Assembly (NCBI GenBank): GCA_049646245.1
Contig: JBARVL010000095.1
Coordinates: 1-64,000 of the forward strand
Source: Crinalium sp049646245
GTDB lineage: Bacteria; Cyanobacteriota; Cyanobacteriia; Cyanobacteriales; PCC-9333
Length of the DNA: 64,000 nucleotides
Direction of reading: 5' to 3'
Position numbers and translations under genes: made by a program
Notes under the pieces: model-generated
The model's input: the letters and a program-made list of their open reading frames with translations, nothing else
What the model was told of the DNA's origin: nothing
The model's database searches: none
Shown: piece after piece, positions 26,986-37,268 of the stretch
How the letters are laid out: the number at the start of each line of letters is the position of its first letter
How positions within the stretch are numbered: the first letter of the stretch is position 1

Positions 26986-29900
26986 TTAAAGTTCCATCTC
27001 TAGTTTCGCGGCAAGCAACTGCACCATCTCATCTATTGACGACATCTCATCTTTTTCATCAGATTCAGGCTTTTGTAGCTGCTCAGGTGTTCCGAGCAAT
27101 TCGTCGGCCAGGTAATTCACGAGAGCCTGTGGCGTTGGATAGTCAAAAGCCAAAGTGGAAGAAAGAGAGCAGCCCAAACTGGCTTGTAACCTGTTTCTTA
27201 ACTCGACAGAAGCCAGCGAATCCATGCCCAGGGTAAAGAAGCCAACGTCTTGCTTTGCCAGTAGAGTCTTCGCGTCAATTCCCAAAACTAGAGCCACCTG
27301 CTCCCGAACATGAGCCTGCAACAGAGTCAGTCCCTCTTTGGGCGGAGCGTTCTCTAATCGCTCTCGAATATCATGCTTGAAAGCTTGGGGGCGAGAATCC
27401 CTCTCCTGTAAGGTTAGTTTACCTGCGGAGGTGTCGAGCCTCTTCATGACATCGCTGAAGAACGGCTGCGGAGTCAATTGCCTTGCTAAGAATTGTGACC
27501 AGTCGATAGGCATGACACCCACTTGATGCACCGCACTCTCGTCTTTGAGCAACTGCTCGATAATTTGCAAGCCCTGTGCAAGTGTAATGGTTCCCTCTCC
27601 CTGTTTGCTGGACAACTTATCTAGTCCAAGTCGAGCCGCAATTCCCACTTCGCTCCACGTACCCCAATTAATCGAGAGGCTCGGTAGCCCTAAGTGGCGA
27701 CGATAAGAGGCGATCGCATCAAGAAAAGCATTTGCTGTAGCGTGATTGGCTTGCCCAGCGTTACCTAGCAAAGAGGTGGCGGAAGAGAACAAGACAAAGA
27801 AGTCTAAAGACTGATTTTTGGTCAGTGTATGTAGGTTCCACGCACCTGCTACCTTGGGAGCCATCACTTCTTTAAAGGCTTGCCAACTTTGCTGCTGTAG
27901 AATCCCATCATTCAATGTACCTGCCGCGTGAATAACACCCCGTAATGGTGGGTACGTTGCTGCTGCAAGCGATCGGGCTAGTTGTTCTGCATCGGCAATA
28001 TCGGCTTGCACAACTTTCACGTCAGCCCCAAGTTGCTCTAGTTCGCTTAATTGAGCTTGCTGCTCCTCCCTCACACCGCGTCGTCCGACTAGGACGAGGT
28101 GTCTGGCTCCATGCGTAACCAGAAAACGAGCCACCAGTAACCCCAGTCCGCCTAAACCACCAGCAATTAGATAGCTACCATCCTCATGGAACGTGAGAGG
28201 CTCTTGTTTGCCTTCTCTTCTTGAATTGGGGTGAGCTAAGGGCGAAAGTCGTGCCACATACCGCGTTTGCTTGCGAAATGCTATTTGGTTTTCACGAGGT
28301 TGCGTTTGAAGCTCAGGCGCAGATGTTGCTGATCCAGGCTCTTCGTTGGCGAGAAGTTCGCCCTTAAGTGCTTCCACTTGCGCCTCAACTGCCGCATTGG
28401 GGTCTAAATCCACTTGCACCGTTCGTAGCTCTGGGTGTTCGATCGCAATTACTTTTCCCATCCCCCAGAGGGTCGATCCAACTACATTTTGAACATGATG
28501 TTCGTTGACGGCTTGTGCGCCTAGCGTGACCAGTGACAAGCGAGGGGTTTCTCCATAGCTTGCAAGCGATTGAACTAAGTACAGCGTACTGCCGCAGCTT
28601 AAAAGAGTGGCTGCGTCCAAGTCAGTCGAAACCATGCTCCAACAATGTACGATTTCTTGTATGTTTGGCACCCGCTTCAACAACTGTTTCCACTCTTCAA
28701 GGTTTGTAGGATTGATAGTAAACGTTTGCGGGTCTTTCTCTGCGTATTTTTCTCCTGGTAAGAGGAGCGTACAATCCTCTCCTTCTCCACGTAACCGTTT
28801 GGCTAGTAGCCGACCAATCTCCTCATCAGCCAAGAGCAGCCATCTTCGCGGCGTTGTGATCGCTGGTTCATTACGCGCCACAATCACCGCCTCGCGGGGC
28901 AATTTATGTGAGCCTTCTATTTCTGTCCATAAGGCGGTTGTTTTGCTGAATCCCATTTCTTGCAATAAGATTTGCCACTGCTCAGGAGACAATAGTGGAT
29001 GGTTGGGGCGTAAGTCACGGTCTGTAAACTTCCACCAGCCTTCTGTTAAGCCAAAGGTTAGATCTGCCCAACGTGCGGGTTCGCTGTCTTCCATCAGGAT
29101 CAACATCCCGCCTGGTGCCAACAATTGCCTGACATTTGCAAGCGTTTGACGCAAGTCGCTAGTAGCGTGTAATACATCCGCCGCCACAATTAAATCGAAG
29201 GTTAGGGATTCAAATCCTTGCGCCTGTGGCGCTTTTTCGATGTCTAATACCTGATAGCGCACAAACGGGTAATCTTTAAACCGCTCTTCCGCTTTGGCGA
29301 TAAAAAAGGCACTGATGTCGGTAAAGACATATTCTGTGCGATCGACAGGCAGATGCGGTAACAAGTAGGCTGTGGTTCCGCCTGTGCCAGCACCAATTTC
29401 TAAAATGCGCCAACCACGTTCCTGCGGCAACTGCTCAAGGGTTGAAAGAACCGCTTCTTGTACCAGAGTATTCGTGACACCCAAAACTTTGGCTTCGCGA
29501 TAGAGCTTGCTTAACGTTGTTGTGTCGCCCGCAGGGAAGAGCAACTGTATCGGGTCGTATTTTCCTTGTAGTACTTCAACCAATTTTGCACAGCAACGCA
29601 AGACCAGTGCGATCTCGGCTTCTGCTTCTTTTGCTTCGAGTTCATCAAGAAGCACCTGTAGGTCAATCGTTTCAGGGTGTGAAATGACTTCCCATGTCGT
29701 CATCGACTCGCTTCGGAGTATTTCTGCTTCGGCTAGTATATCGAGCAAACGAGCGAACAGTTGCCGATGTCGATCGACGACCCTCAATTCTGATGCTTTC
29801 TGGGCGGTGGAAAAACGCTCGCCGATCTCAAACAGCCAACCCATTTGTCGGAAAGCGTCCACAAAGTAAGCTAGACTTAACCTTTCGAGTTGGGTAAAGG

Positions 29901-32900
29901 CGACCCCATAAGTTGCCAAATCTGCTTCGACGATCAACGTTGCTAACTTTGTTTCGAGGCGCTTGTGAATCTTATCTGGGGTTGGCAGGTAATTCGGTAA
30001 GAGTCCAAAACGCGCTCTTTGTTCCCACACGACCTGATAAAGCCAATTTCGCCAAGATTCTGGCGATCGCAACATCGCTTCACGGCGCACAAGGACAGAT
30101 TGCACGCCGGACATGATGGCAACCACACGTCCCTGAGTATCAAATAGATGAATGTCTGCAATCAGTTTCCTTGGTAGCAAATCAATACCCTGCCCTTGAT
30201 CTGTACTCAAAGGAGGTCGATATTGGGCGCGACACCAAAGTTCTGAACTCGGACGACCATATACTTGTAGGCGCTCCATGCCAACGGGTACATAAGTCTG
30301 ACCTTGGCTCGCTTCAGGATAAGAGACCGTGATCATTTGCAGCCCCGCATCCAAGAGTACAGGATGGAATTGGTAGGCATTAACCCGCGCAAGCAAGATT
30401 TCTGGCAGGCTGACTTTGGCGAGTGCGATCGCATCATGGCTTTTGGCAAATGAGAGTGGATAACGCCAAAGCTGCTTCACCCCACGCATCATTGGCCCCA
30501 TATCCATCTGACGCGCCATTTCTTCCTGATAAAGCACATCTACCGATACTTCTTCAGAACAATGTGCCTGTAACGCCATCAAGTCGATTGCCTCGGTTTC
30601 TATCACTTGCTCTTGGAGGATTAGCTTTCCAGAGGCATGAAGCACCCAAGAATTTTCTTTTTCTAAAGAGAGGATTTCAAAAAAATAAGCGGACTCTTCA
30701 TGTCGGCTTAAGACCACTTGCACAGTTTGCCCAACATCTGGAATAATGAGTGCTTGCGCGATCGACACATCTTCGAGCCAGAATGTACTTTCTGGTCTAA
30801 GAGCCTTCCCCGCTGCCAGCGCCATCTCGAAATAGGCGACACCCGGAAGGATGACATTTCCAAATACTTTATGATCGGCGACCCAAATTGGGAAGTCGGA
30901 GTGGATGAAAGTTTGAAAGTAAATCTCTTGAGTACGCGACAAATGGAGCCGTTGACCAAGCAGAGGATGCTGCGCCACGCAAGCGTTACGAGTTTGTTTA
31001 GTAGTATTTGTGGCTTGTTGTATAGATCGCTGATGACTACTAATTGGCTCTACCCAACACCGTTCTCGCTGCCAAGGATAAGTCGGTAGTAGCACGCGGC
31101 GACGAGCATACCCCCGATCAAAGCTGACCCAATCTACTGGCACACCTGCTAAGTAAAGCTTGCACAAACTATTTAATAGCTGTTGCCAATCATCCTGTTT
31201 CGGGTGCAAACTAGGCAACCAAACCCCCTCGTGTTCAAGCAAGCAGTTGCGTCCCATGCCCAAAAGAACGGGTTTGGCACCGATTTCTATAAATACGTTT
31301 GCCCCTTGACGCTCAAGGCTATCCATTCCTGCGGCAAATCGGACGGGCTGCCGCACATGGCGCACCCAATACTCTGCGGTGGCGATCGGTCGTTCCTCGG
31401 TACAAGCTTCATGGCTTGCCAATTTTCCTGTCACATTGGAGATAAGCTTGATTTGAGGTTCCGAGTAAGTGACCTCTTGTGCAACCTGCGAGAAAGAGTC
31501 CAACATCGGTTCCATTAGCGGCGAGTGGAAGGCATGGGAGACGTTTAGCCTCTCGCTTTTGATGCTCTCAGTTTCCAACGTGGCACAAATAGCATCGATC
31601 GCTTCCTGTTGCCCAGAAATAACAATACTTTGCGGGCCATTAATCGCTGCGATCGCCACCTGCTCCCTATAAGGCTGAATGAAATCTGCGACCTGCTCTT
31701 CACTTGCCATCACAGAAACCATACTGCCATCACGAGGAAGCGCCTGCATCAGCCGTCCCCGCTCGGCAATCAGTTTAAGCCCATCTTCTAGGCTAAAGAC
31801 CCCCGCTACGCAAGCAGCCACGTATTCACCCAAGCTATGACCCATCACCACTGAAGGCTGGATGCCCCACGATCTCCATAACTGATAGAGCGCATATTCG
31901 ACGGCAAAAAGGGCGGGCTGGATATAAGCCGTGTTATCTAACGAGAGGTCATGCTCAGATGAGCTAAAAAGGACAGAGAGAATGGACTCGATACCTAAAT
32001 TTTGTAAAATGGTTTCACATCGGTCGAGGGTTGCACGAAATGTTGGTTCAGTATCGTAGAGGGTACGCCCCATATTGATGTACTGTGAACCTTGACCTGT
32101 AAACAGGAATGCGATCGTCGGCGTGACATTTTCTTGCTGTGCTGAAATTGTAGCCTGTGCAGTTTTGAGTTGTGTGTGTAAGCCAGGTATTGATTCAGCT
32201 ACAACCGCTATGCGATGCTCAAAATGTTTGCGTCCTGTGTTGGCTGTGAAACAAAGATCGCCTAAGTCAGTATCAGGGTGTGCCTCGATATGTTGGATGT
32301 AGCGTTGCACCAACTGATGTAAAGCCTCTTTTGTATGGGCAGAGAGCGTTAGCAGATGATGACTGCGTTCTGGCAAAGAAGAGGACACTGCGGTTTGCTG
32401 TACAGGCGGCTCCTCTAGCACAACATGGCTGTTGGTTCCGCCGACACCAAAAGAACTCACGCCAGCCCGTCGCGGATGACCATTCCTAAACCATTTGCGT
32501 AATTCTGTGTTTACAAAGAACGGGGTTGCGTCAAAATCAATCTGTGGATTAGGGTTGGTATAGTGCAAGCTCGGTGGAATTTGTCCATGTTGTACAGCTA
32601 GAGCAGCCTTGATGAGTCCAGCAATGCCTGCCGCTTCATCTAAGTGACCAATGTTGGTTTTGACCGATCCAATAGCGCACTGTTTTGTATTAAGTACGCT
32701 GTCCGTACTGCGCTGAAATGCCTGTGCTAACCCTGCCACTTCAATCGGATCGCCCAACTTGGTGGCTGTGCCATGCGTTTCTACATAGCCAATGGTGCTG
32801 GCATCTATGTCAGCGACGGCAAGTGCCTCGACGATCGCATCGGCTTGTCTATCTACGCTCGGTGCCGTGTAGCCCATCTTGAGCGCACCGTCGTTGTTGA

Positions 32901-35658
32901 TGGCTGTGCCTTTGATGACTGCCATAATGTTGTCATTATCGTCCAGTGCATCCTGCAAGCGTTTGAGCAAGACCAATCCCCCGCCATTGCCAAAGATGGT
33001 TCCCTGCGCCTGGGCATCAAAAGCACGGCAATGACCATCTGGCGAACGGATCATGCCTTCTTCATAGAGATAGCCTCCTTTGTGGGGGACAACCACCGAG
33101 ATGCCGCCAGCAAATGCCATGTTACACTCGTTGCCGATCAAACTTTGACAGGCTATATGGACAGCCACTAGGGAGGTTGAACAGGCTGTCTGCAAATTGA
33201 CACTCGGCCCCTTGAGATTGAGCTTGTAGGAGATCCGCGTGGCAAGATAGCTGCGATCGTTGCCGATTTTGGACTGAAACTGCGCCATATCAGTTTCGAT
33301 AAAGGGCTGCTCGGTAGTGATGCCTAAATCGGAACAAATGTTGTTGAGCAGATAGGTACTCAGGCTCGCTCCGGCGTAGACACCCACAGACCCTGGATAG
33401 GTTTCGGGATTATAACCTGCCCGCTCAAAGGCTTCCCAAGCGCACTCTAGCAAAATCCGTTGTTGAGGGTCTGTCACCGCCGCTTCTTTGGGGTTGTAGC
33501 CAAAAAAGGTAGCATCAAATAATTCAATGCCTTCTAGCACCGCGCCCGCTTTGACATAAGCGGGATGATTAAGTAACTCAGGCAAGGTCTGCTCTAGCTC
33601 ATCATCACTAAAAAAGGTGATGGATTCGACACCATCACAGAGATTCTGCCAGAACTGCTCAATCGTTTCGGCACCCGGAAATCGACCTGCCACACCGATG
33701 ATGGCAATATCGTTGGTGTCACCTGCCTGCTTTTTACGTACTTTCTTGATCCTGGAGGCTGTATCATTTGAGGCTGCGTCTGCTTGGCGATCGATATATT
33801 GTGCCAATGTCTGAATTGTTGGATATTGAAAGAGTGAGACAGTGGACAAATTGATATTAAAGGTCTCGCACAGCGATTTGTAGGCTTGGGTCAACACCAG
33901 TGACGTGCCGCCTAGCTCAAAAAAATTGTCATGGGTTCCCACACTATCTAAAGCAAGATGACTGCCCCAAATTTCTGCTAAACGTTGCTCCGTCTGTGTA
34001 TGGGGCTTGACCAGTGGGGTAGACAATGCAGGGCGATCGCGCTTGGGTTCGGGCAGCGATCGGCGGTCAAGCTTACCACTGGGAGTCAAGGGCATGACCT
34101 CGATCTGGATAAATCGCGAGGGCATCATGTGTTCTGGCAGCACCTCTTCCAGATGTTGACGCAAGCTGGGTTCTAGTTCATCAAAACTGACTTTATCTGT
34201 ATCGTTTTGTATGACATACCCCACCAACTGCGTATCACCTGCGACATCACGTGCCACAACGACACATTCTCGCACAGCCTCGTGACGTGCCAACACGGTC
34301 TCGATTTCGCCCAGTTCCACACGGAAACCTCGGATCTTGACTTGGTGATCCATCCGTCCCAGATGCTCAATCGTGCCGTCGGGCAGGTAGCGTGCTAGGT
34401 CGCCCGTGCGGTAGAGTTTCCCCCCCTGCCCGCTAGCCTCAGTGGATTCCCGAAATAGATTGGGGATGAATTTCTCATTCGTCAGGTCAGGCAGATTTTG
34501 ATAGCCACGGGCTACGCCAACACCACCAATATATAACTCACCCTCTTCACCAACAGGCACAGGTTGCTGGGCATCATCCAGAATATACACTTGAACATTG
34601 TGCAGTGGATGACCCACTGGCACTAGCGTCGGCCAACTCTCTGGATCGCCATCTAAGGTATGGGTGGTGGCATCTTGAAATTCCGTCGCACCATAGTGAT
34701 TGTGCAAGATGGCATCAGTCTGTCGAAAGAGGTTGGCGACGGCGGGTGTAATACGCATCTGTTCGCCTGTGGTGATGACTTCGCGAAGCGCAGTCGGGAT
34801 GTGGCTGCTTCCATCGACAGCCTCGGCTAACTGTAGCAGAGCCGTGACGGGCAGGAACAATTTCTCGATCGCCTGTTGGCTGATGAACTCGATCAGAGCA
34901 AAGGGATTTTGGCGTACTGCCTCTGGAACTAAAACCAGCGTCCCGCCGAGACAGAGCGTGGAGAAGATCTCATGGAAAGAGAAGTCAAAGCTCACTGCAC
35001 AAAATTGCAACGTCCTGACACCCCGAACCGATGGCCGCGTCTGCTGATGCCACCAGAGCAAGTTGACCAGCGAGCGATGTTCCATCAAAACCCCTTTGGG
35101 ATTGCCTGTGGAGCCGGAAGTGTAAATGCAGTAAGCGAGATTGTTGGGGGCAACTTTTGTCTGAAGTGCTTCAGCAACCGAATTTTCCTGAAAAACTGCG
35201 GTTTTCTGCTCCAAACAAACAATCTCGCATTCTTGCAGCACCGATATGATTGGCATCAATTGCTCGGCAACATCGGTTGAAGTCAGTAGCACGCGTGTGC
35301 CAGAGTTACGCAACATATAGTCGATGCGCTCGGCAGGATAACCCGCATCCAAAGGCACGTATGCACATCCAGCCTTCAGGATACCCAACAGACCAATGAA
35401 CAGTTCAGCCGAACGCTCGATGCAGATGGCGATGAGGTCATCAGGCTGGCAGCCTAGTGACAAGAGATGCTGGGCTAGGGAGTTAGCGCGTACATTTAAT
35501 TCCCCATAGGTAAGGGATTGCTCATCCTCAATGAGTGCGATCGCATCTGGTCGTTCAGCAGCTTGACACTCAAACAAGTGGTGAATGCAACTGTCTGGAA
35601 ACTCAGCTTGTGTCGCATTCCAGTCAAATAGAATTTGTTGGCATTCACTCTCTTGCAT
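26986..35658 (-). CDS. cyrB: Hybrid NRPS-PKS CyrB (A-PCP-KS-AT-DH-MT-KR*-ACP)
   Basis: The 2890-residue enzyme loads guanidinoacetate and performs the first extension. The A domain (about 20-530) shows TSGSTGNPKGVLMEH and YRTGDLARYLPDG. The PCP has FFELGGTSLV at about 577. KS starts at about 648 (TACSTSLVAVH), AT at about 1184 (GHSLGEYVAACVAG), DH is near 1593 (DHKVFGNVILPG; LLDAGLQ), the methyltransferase near 2086 (LEIGAGTGGTTAYL), KR near 2496 (YLIAGGLGGLGLL) and ACP near 2812 (LGMDSLASVEL). In the KR the motif reads QANHATANAF, so the catalytic Tyr is His2639 (CAC at 27744-27742). The MT explains the C-13 methyl of cylindrospermopsin. It lies between cyrA and cyrE in one operon. Confidence 0.93.
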   Translation of the reverse strand: MQESECQQILFDWNATQAEFPDSCIHHLFECQAAERPDAIALIEDEQSLTYGELNVRANSLAQHLLSLGCQPDDLIAICIERSAELFIGLLGILKAGCAYVPLDAGYPAERIDYMLRNSGTRVLLTSTDVAEQLMPIISVLQECEIVCLEQKTAVFQENSVAEALQTKVAPNNLAYCIYTSGSTGNPKGVLMEHRSLVNLLWWHQQTRPSVRGVRTLQFCAVSFDFSFHEIFSTLCLGGTLVLVPEAVRQNPFALIEFISQQAIEKLFLPVTALLQLAEAVDGSSHIPTALREVITTGEQMRITPAVANLFRQTDAILHNHYGATEFQDATTHTLDGDPESWPTLVPVGHPLHNVQVYILDDAQQPVPVGEEGELYIGGVGVARGYQNLPDLTNEKFIPNLFRESTEASGQGGKLYRTGDLARYLPDGTIEHLGRMDHQVKIRGFRVELGEIETVLARHEAVRECVVVARDVAGDTQLVGYVIQNDTDKVSFDELEPSLRQHLEEVLPEHMMPSRFIQIEVMPLTPSGKLDRRSLPEPKRDRPALSTPLVKPHTQTEQRLAEIWGSHLALDSVGTHDNFFELGGTSLVLTQAYKSLCETFNINLSTVSLFQYPTIQTLAQYIDRQADAASNDTASRIKKVRKKQAGDTNDIAIIGVAGRFPGAETIEQFWQNLCDGVESITFFSDDELEQTLPELLNHPAYVKAGAVLEGIELFDATFFGYNPKEAAVTDPQQRILLECAWEAFERAGYNPETYPGSVGVYAGASLSTYLLNNICSDLGITTEQPFIETDMAQFQSKIGNDRSYLATRISYKLNLKGPSVNLQTACSTSLVAVHIACQSLIGNECNMAFAGGISVVVPHKGGYLYEEGMIRSPDGHCRAFDAQAQGTIFGNGGGLVLLKRLQDALDDNDNIMAVIKGTAINNDGALKMGYTAPSVDRQADAIVEALAVADIDASTIGYVETHGTATKLGDPIEVAGLAQAFQRSTDSVLNTKQCAIGSVKTNIGHLDEAAGIAGLIKAALAVQHGQIPPSLHYTNPNPQIDFDATPFFVNTELRKWFRNGHPRRAGVSSFGVGGTNSHVVLEEPPVQQTAVSSSLPERSHHLLTLSAHTKEALHQLVQRYIQHIEAHPDTDLGDLCFTANTGRKHFEHRIAVVAESIPGLHTQLKTAQATISAQQENVTPTIAFLFTGQGSQYINMGRTLYDTEPTFRATLDRCETILQNLGIESILSVLFSSSEHDLSLDNTAYIQPALFAVEYALYQLWRSWGIQPSVVMGHSLGEYVAACVAGVFSLEDGLKLIAERGRLMQALPRDGSMVSVMASEEQVADFIQPYREQVAIAAINGPQSIVISGQQEAIDAICATLETESIKSERLNVSHAFHSPLMEPMLDSFSQVAQEVTYSEPQIKLISNVTGKLASHEACTEERPIATAEYWVRHVRQPVRFAAGMDSLERQGANVFIEIGAKPVLLGMGRNCLLEHEGVWLPSLHPKQDDWQQLLNSLCKLYLAGVPVDWVSFDRGYARRRVLLPTYPWQRERCWVEPISSHQRSIQQATNTTKQTRNACVAQHPLLGQRLHLSRTQEIYFQTFIHSDFPIWVADHKVFGNVILPGVAYFEMALAAGKALRPESTFWLEDVSIAQALIIPDVGQTVQVVLSRHEESAYFFEILSLEKENSWVLHASGKLILQEQVIETEAIDLMALQAHCSEEVSVDVLYQEEMARQMDMGPMMRGVKQLWRYPLSFAKSHDAIALAKVSLPEILLARVNAYQFHPVLLDAGLQMITVSYPEASQGQTYVPVGMERLQVYGRPSSELWCRAQYRPPLSTDQGQGIDLLPRKLIADIHLFDTQGRVVAIMSGVQSVLVRREAMLRSPESWRNWLYQVVWEQRARFGLLPNYLPTPDKIHKRLETKLATLIVEADLATYGVAFTQLERLSLAYFVDAFRQMGWLFEIGERFSTAQKASELRVVDRHRQLFARLLDILAEAEILRSESMTTWEVISHPETIDLQVLLDELEAKEAEAEIALVLRCCAKLVEVLQGKYDPIQLLFPAGDTTTLSKLYREAKVLGVTNTLVQEAVLSTLEQLPQERGWRILEIGAGTGGTTAYLLPHLPVDRTEYVFTDISAFFIAKAEERFKDYPFVRYQVLDIEKAPQAQGFESLTFDLIVAADVLHATSDLRQTLANVRQLLAPGGMLILMEDSEPARWADLTFGLTEGWWKFTDRDLRPNHPLLSPEQWQILLQEMGFSKTTALWTEIEGSHKLPREAVIVARNEPAITTPRRWLLLADEEIGRLLAKRLRGEGEDCTLLLPGEKYAEKDPQTFTINPTNLEEWKQLLKRVPNIQEIVHCWSMVSTDLDAATLLSCGSTLYLVQSLASYGETPRLSLVTLGAQAVNEHHVQNVVGSTLWGMGKVIAIEHPELRTVQVDLDPNAAVEAQVEALKGELLANEEPGSATSAPELQTQPRENQIAFRKQTRYVARLSPLAHPNSRREGKQEPLTFHEDGSYLIAGGLGGLGLLVARFLVTHGARHLVLVGRRGVREEQQAQLSELEQLGADVKVVQADIADAEQLARSLAAATYPPLRGVIHAAGTLNDGILQQQSWQAFKEVMAPKVAGAWNLHTLTKNQSLDFFVLFSSATSLLGNAGQANHATANAFLDAIASYRRHLGLPSLSINWGTWSEVGIAARLGLDKLSSKQGEGTITLAQGLQIIEQLLKDESAVHQVGVMPIDWSQFLARQLTPQPFFSDVMKRLDTSAGKLTLQERDSRPQAFKHDIRERLENAPPKEGLTLLQAHVREQVALVLGIDAKTLLAKQDVGFFTLGMDSLASVELRNRLQASLGCSLSSTLAFDYPTPQALVNYLADELLGTPEQLQKPESDEKDEMSSIDEMVQLLAAKLEMEL

Positions 35659-35715
35659 GGGTGTAGGGGCTCCTAAATGATGAAGCGAGAAACGCCATTG
35701 GTTGATGCAGCTAGT

Positions 35716-35754
35716 GGCGTATAGTCTAGTTTAGCGGCGTATAGTCTAGTTTAG
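35716..35754. repeat. 20-bp tandem duplication at the 3' end of cyrA
   Basis: GGCGTATAGTCTAGTTTAG occurs at 35716-35734 and again at 35736-35754 (period 20). The cyrA stop codon (35728-35726) falls inside the repeat and arises from the frame change it causes, so the duplication probably altered the CyrA C-terminus. Confidence 0.85.
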
Positions 35755-36868
35755 GGAAGTAATCCTCACAGGTTCCGCGGCGACGGATATCCCACGTTGC
35801 ACAGTGCAGAGAGCCGCCAAACTCATAGACATTGCGGAAGGGAATCGGGTAGACTTCAAAGCCGTGCATATCGAGCAATTCATGGAGCGAATGCTCTTGC
35901 GCTTCGCAGATGACTTTCTTGGGCGAGATGCTCAACACATTCATCGATAACCATTTGCTTGACTGGCAGAACATGGGCATCTCATCGTTGCTTGAAGTGG
36001 GGTGTGGTGCTTCGATGAATTGCCAATCGTTATCCATGAAGAGTTTTTCTTCGCCCTCTTTAAGGGGGCGCTCTGGATTCGTTAGAACAACGCCAGGTGC
36101 CAACGGGACAAAGGTACAGTCAAGGTGGGATGGAAAAAGATCTAGTGGGAAGTGAACATCATGCACGCGAAAGCCACGTGGCTCCAAATGCCGTTTGAGC
36201 CAGTGAATTCCTGCTCGATTGGTCGTCATAGACTCCTGCACAAAGATATCACAGCCAAAGCGGCTACAGTCTGCCGCATCAAAAATCACCTCATCCTGGG
36301 TTACACAGAATTCAAAATTACGCATACGCTTAAAGCGCTCTTCTAGCGGCCACTCCCAAAACTCTTCGCAGTACATGGCATCCTGCATAGTCGGTTTGGG
36401 CGCAGCATTCCAGATCATATGAGGATCGTTGTGCCAATATTCGTAGACTAGCTTGCGATAAGGCAGATACTCAAAGAAGCGTGACCGCCGTGACATGGTT
36501 GCTTCGAGAATTTCGTTGCCCAAGGTGATCATCACATCACGCGGGCAGACCGCACAATATTGATTCTCTACCTCAAACAGCGGTGTCTTCACAGATACGC
36601 CAAAGTTATGTTTCTCTGGGCGGCGCACAGTTATGCAGTGTGATTCTAGAAGTGCTACCAGCCCATTCAACTCCTCATTAGCTTTCTCTGTAACTTCTTG
36701 CTTTTTAGGCCCCCTAGGGAAAGGGAACATTGCCGAAATGTTTTTGTCGCGTAAAGCGGGGCGGCTGCCTGGCTCAGTTGGTTCAAAATAGGCATCATCT
36801 GCAATCCCGACCACTATCTCTTCTAGTTCATCCCATTCATTCCAAGCATTAACAATTCTTGTTTGCAT
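35726..36868 (-). CDS. cyrA: Arginine:glycine amidinotransferase CyrA
   Basis: CyrA transfers the amidino group of arginine to glycine, giving guanidinoacetate, the cylindrospermopsin starter. The 380-residue protein is a GATM-family member. The catalytic Cys is in SLHCATWD (near 361), the His-Asp pair is carried by SHLDCTFVPLAP and IFDAADCSRFG. The N-terminus MQTRIVNAWNEWDELEEIVVG is typical. The C-terminus ends in YTPLN inside a tandem repeat and may be shorter than in other CyrA proteins. It is the first gene of the cyrA-B-E operon, with GAAGAG just upstream of the ATG, and is divergent from cyrJ across a 400-bp gap. Confidence 0.95.
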   Translation of the reverse strand: MQTRIVNAWNEWDELEEIVVGIADDAYFEPTEPGSRPALRDKNISAMFPFPRGPKKQEVTEKANEELNGLVALLESHCITVRRPEKHNFGVSVKTPLFEVENQYCAVCPRDVMITLGNEILEATMSRRSRFFEYLPYRKLVYEYWHNDPHMIWNAAPKPTMQDAMYCEEFWEWPLEERFKRMRNFEFCVTQDEVIFDAADCSRFGCDIFVQESMTTNRAGIHWLKRHLEPRGFRVHDVHFPLDLFPSHLDCTFVPLAPGVVLTNPERPLKEGEEKLFMDNDWQFIEAPHPTSSNDEMPMFCQSSKWLSMNVLSISPKKVICEAQEHSLHELLDMHGFEVYPIPFRNVYEFGGSLHCATWDIRRRGTCEDYFPKLDYTPLN

Positions 36869-37268
36869 CTCTTCAACACGCTGATAAATCTATTAATAAA
36901 TGATTAACTAACTTCGTCTCAAAACCATAAGCACTGAAAACGAATTCAAATTAGGGTACTGTCAACTTAAGACAGCAGGCGAAAAATTTGCCATGAGACC
37001 GTTGTTGAATAAAATAACGGATAGTGCCTAGATCTTGACTGATGAGGAGGCAAGTCTGGAGCTTGACCCCACCGGAATCGCGAGGGGCTACGGGTTCAAT
37101 CGTAGCGGAGATAACCCGTAGGGGGATAGCGGGAAGTGTTTCGGGTATCGAACTCTTAGATACGTTCAACAGATCTTGTTTGATGATTTCAGGGCTACTG
37201 AAAACCCAGACCTCAGCCGTTAGGCAGGTCTAGGTAGTTTATCTAATCCTTATGTAAAGGAGTATGTC
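36869..37268. other. Divergent cyrA/cyrJ intergenic region
   Basis: This 400-bp stretch must hold the promoters of the cyrABE and cyrJ(K) transcripts. It contains short open frames on both strands without recognisable domains; some may be decayed insertion-sequence remains. No operator or sigma-type boxes could be assigned. AAAGGAGTATGTC precedes the cyrJ ATG and contains a strong Shine-Dalgarno (AAAGGAG). Confidence 0.5.

Noticed and set aside
28607..29149. 180-codon plus-strand frame inside cyrB
   Set aside because: It is an antisense shadow of the methyltransferase/KR region of cyrB; the Ser-rich composition is typical of such shadows.
37042..37233. Short frames upstream of cyrJ
   Set aside because: No motif or conserved start; possibly IS debris but not supportable.
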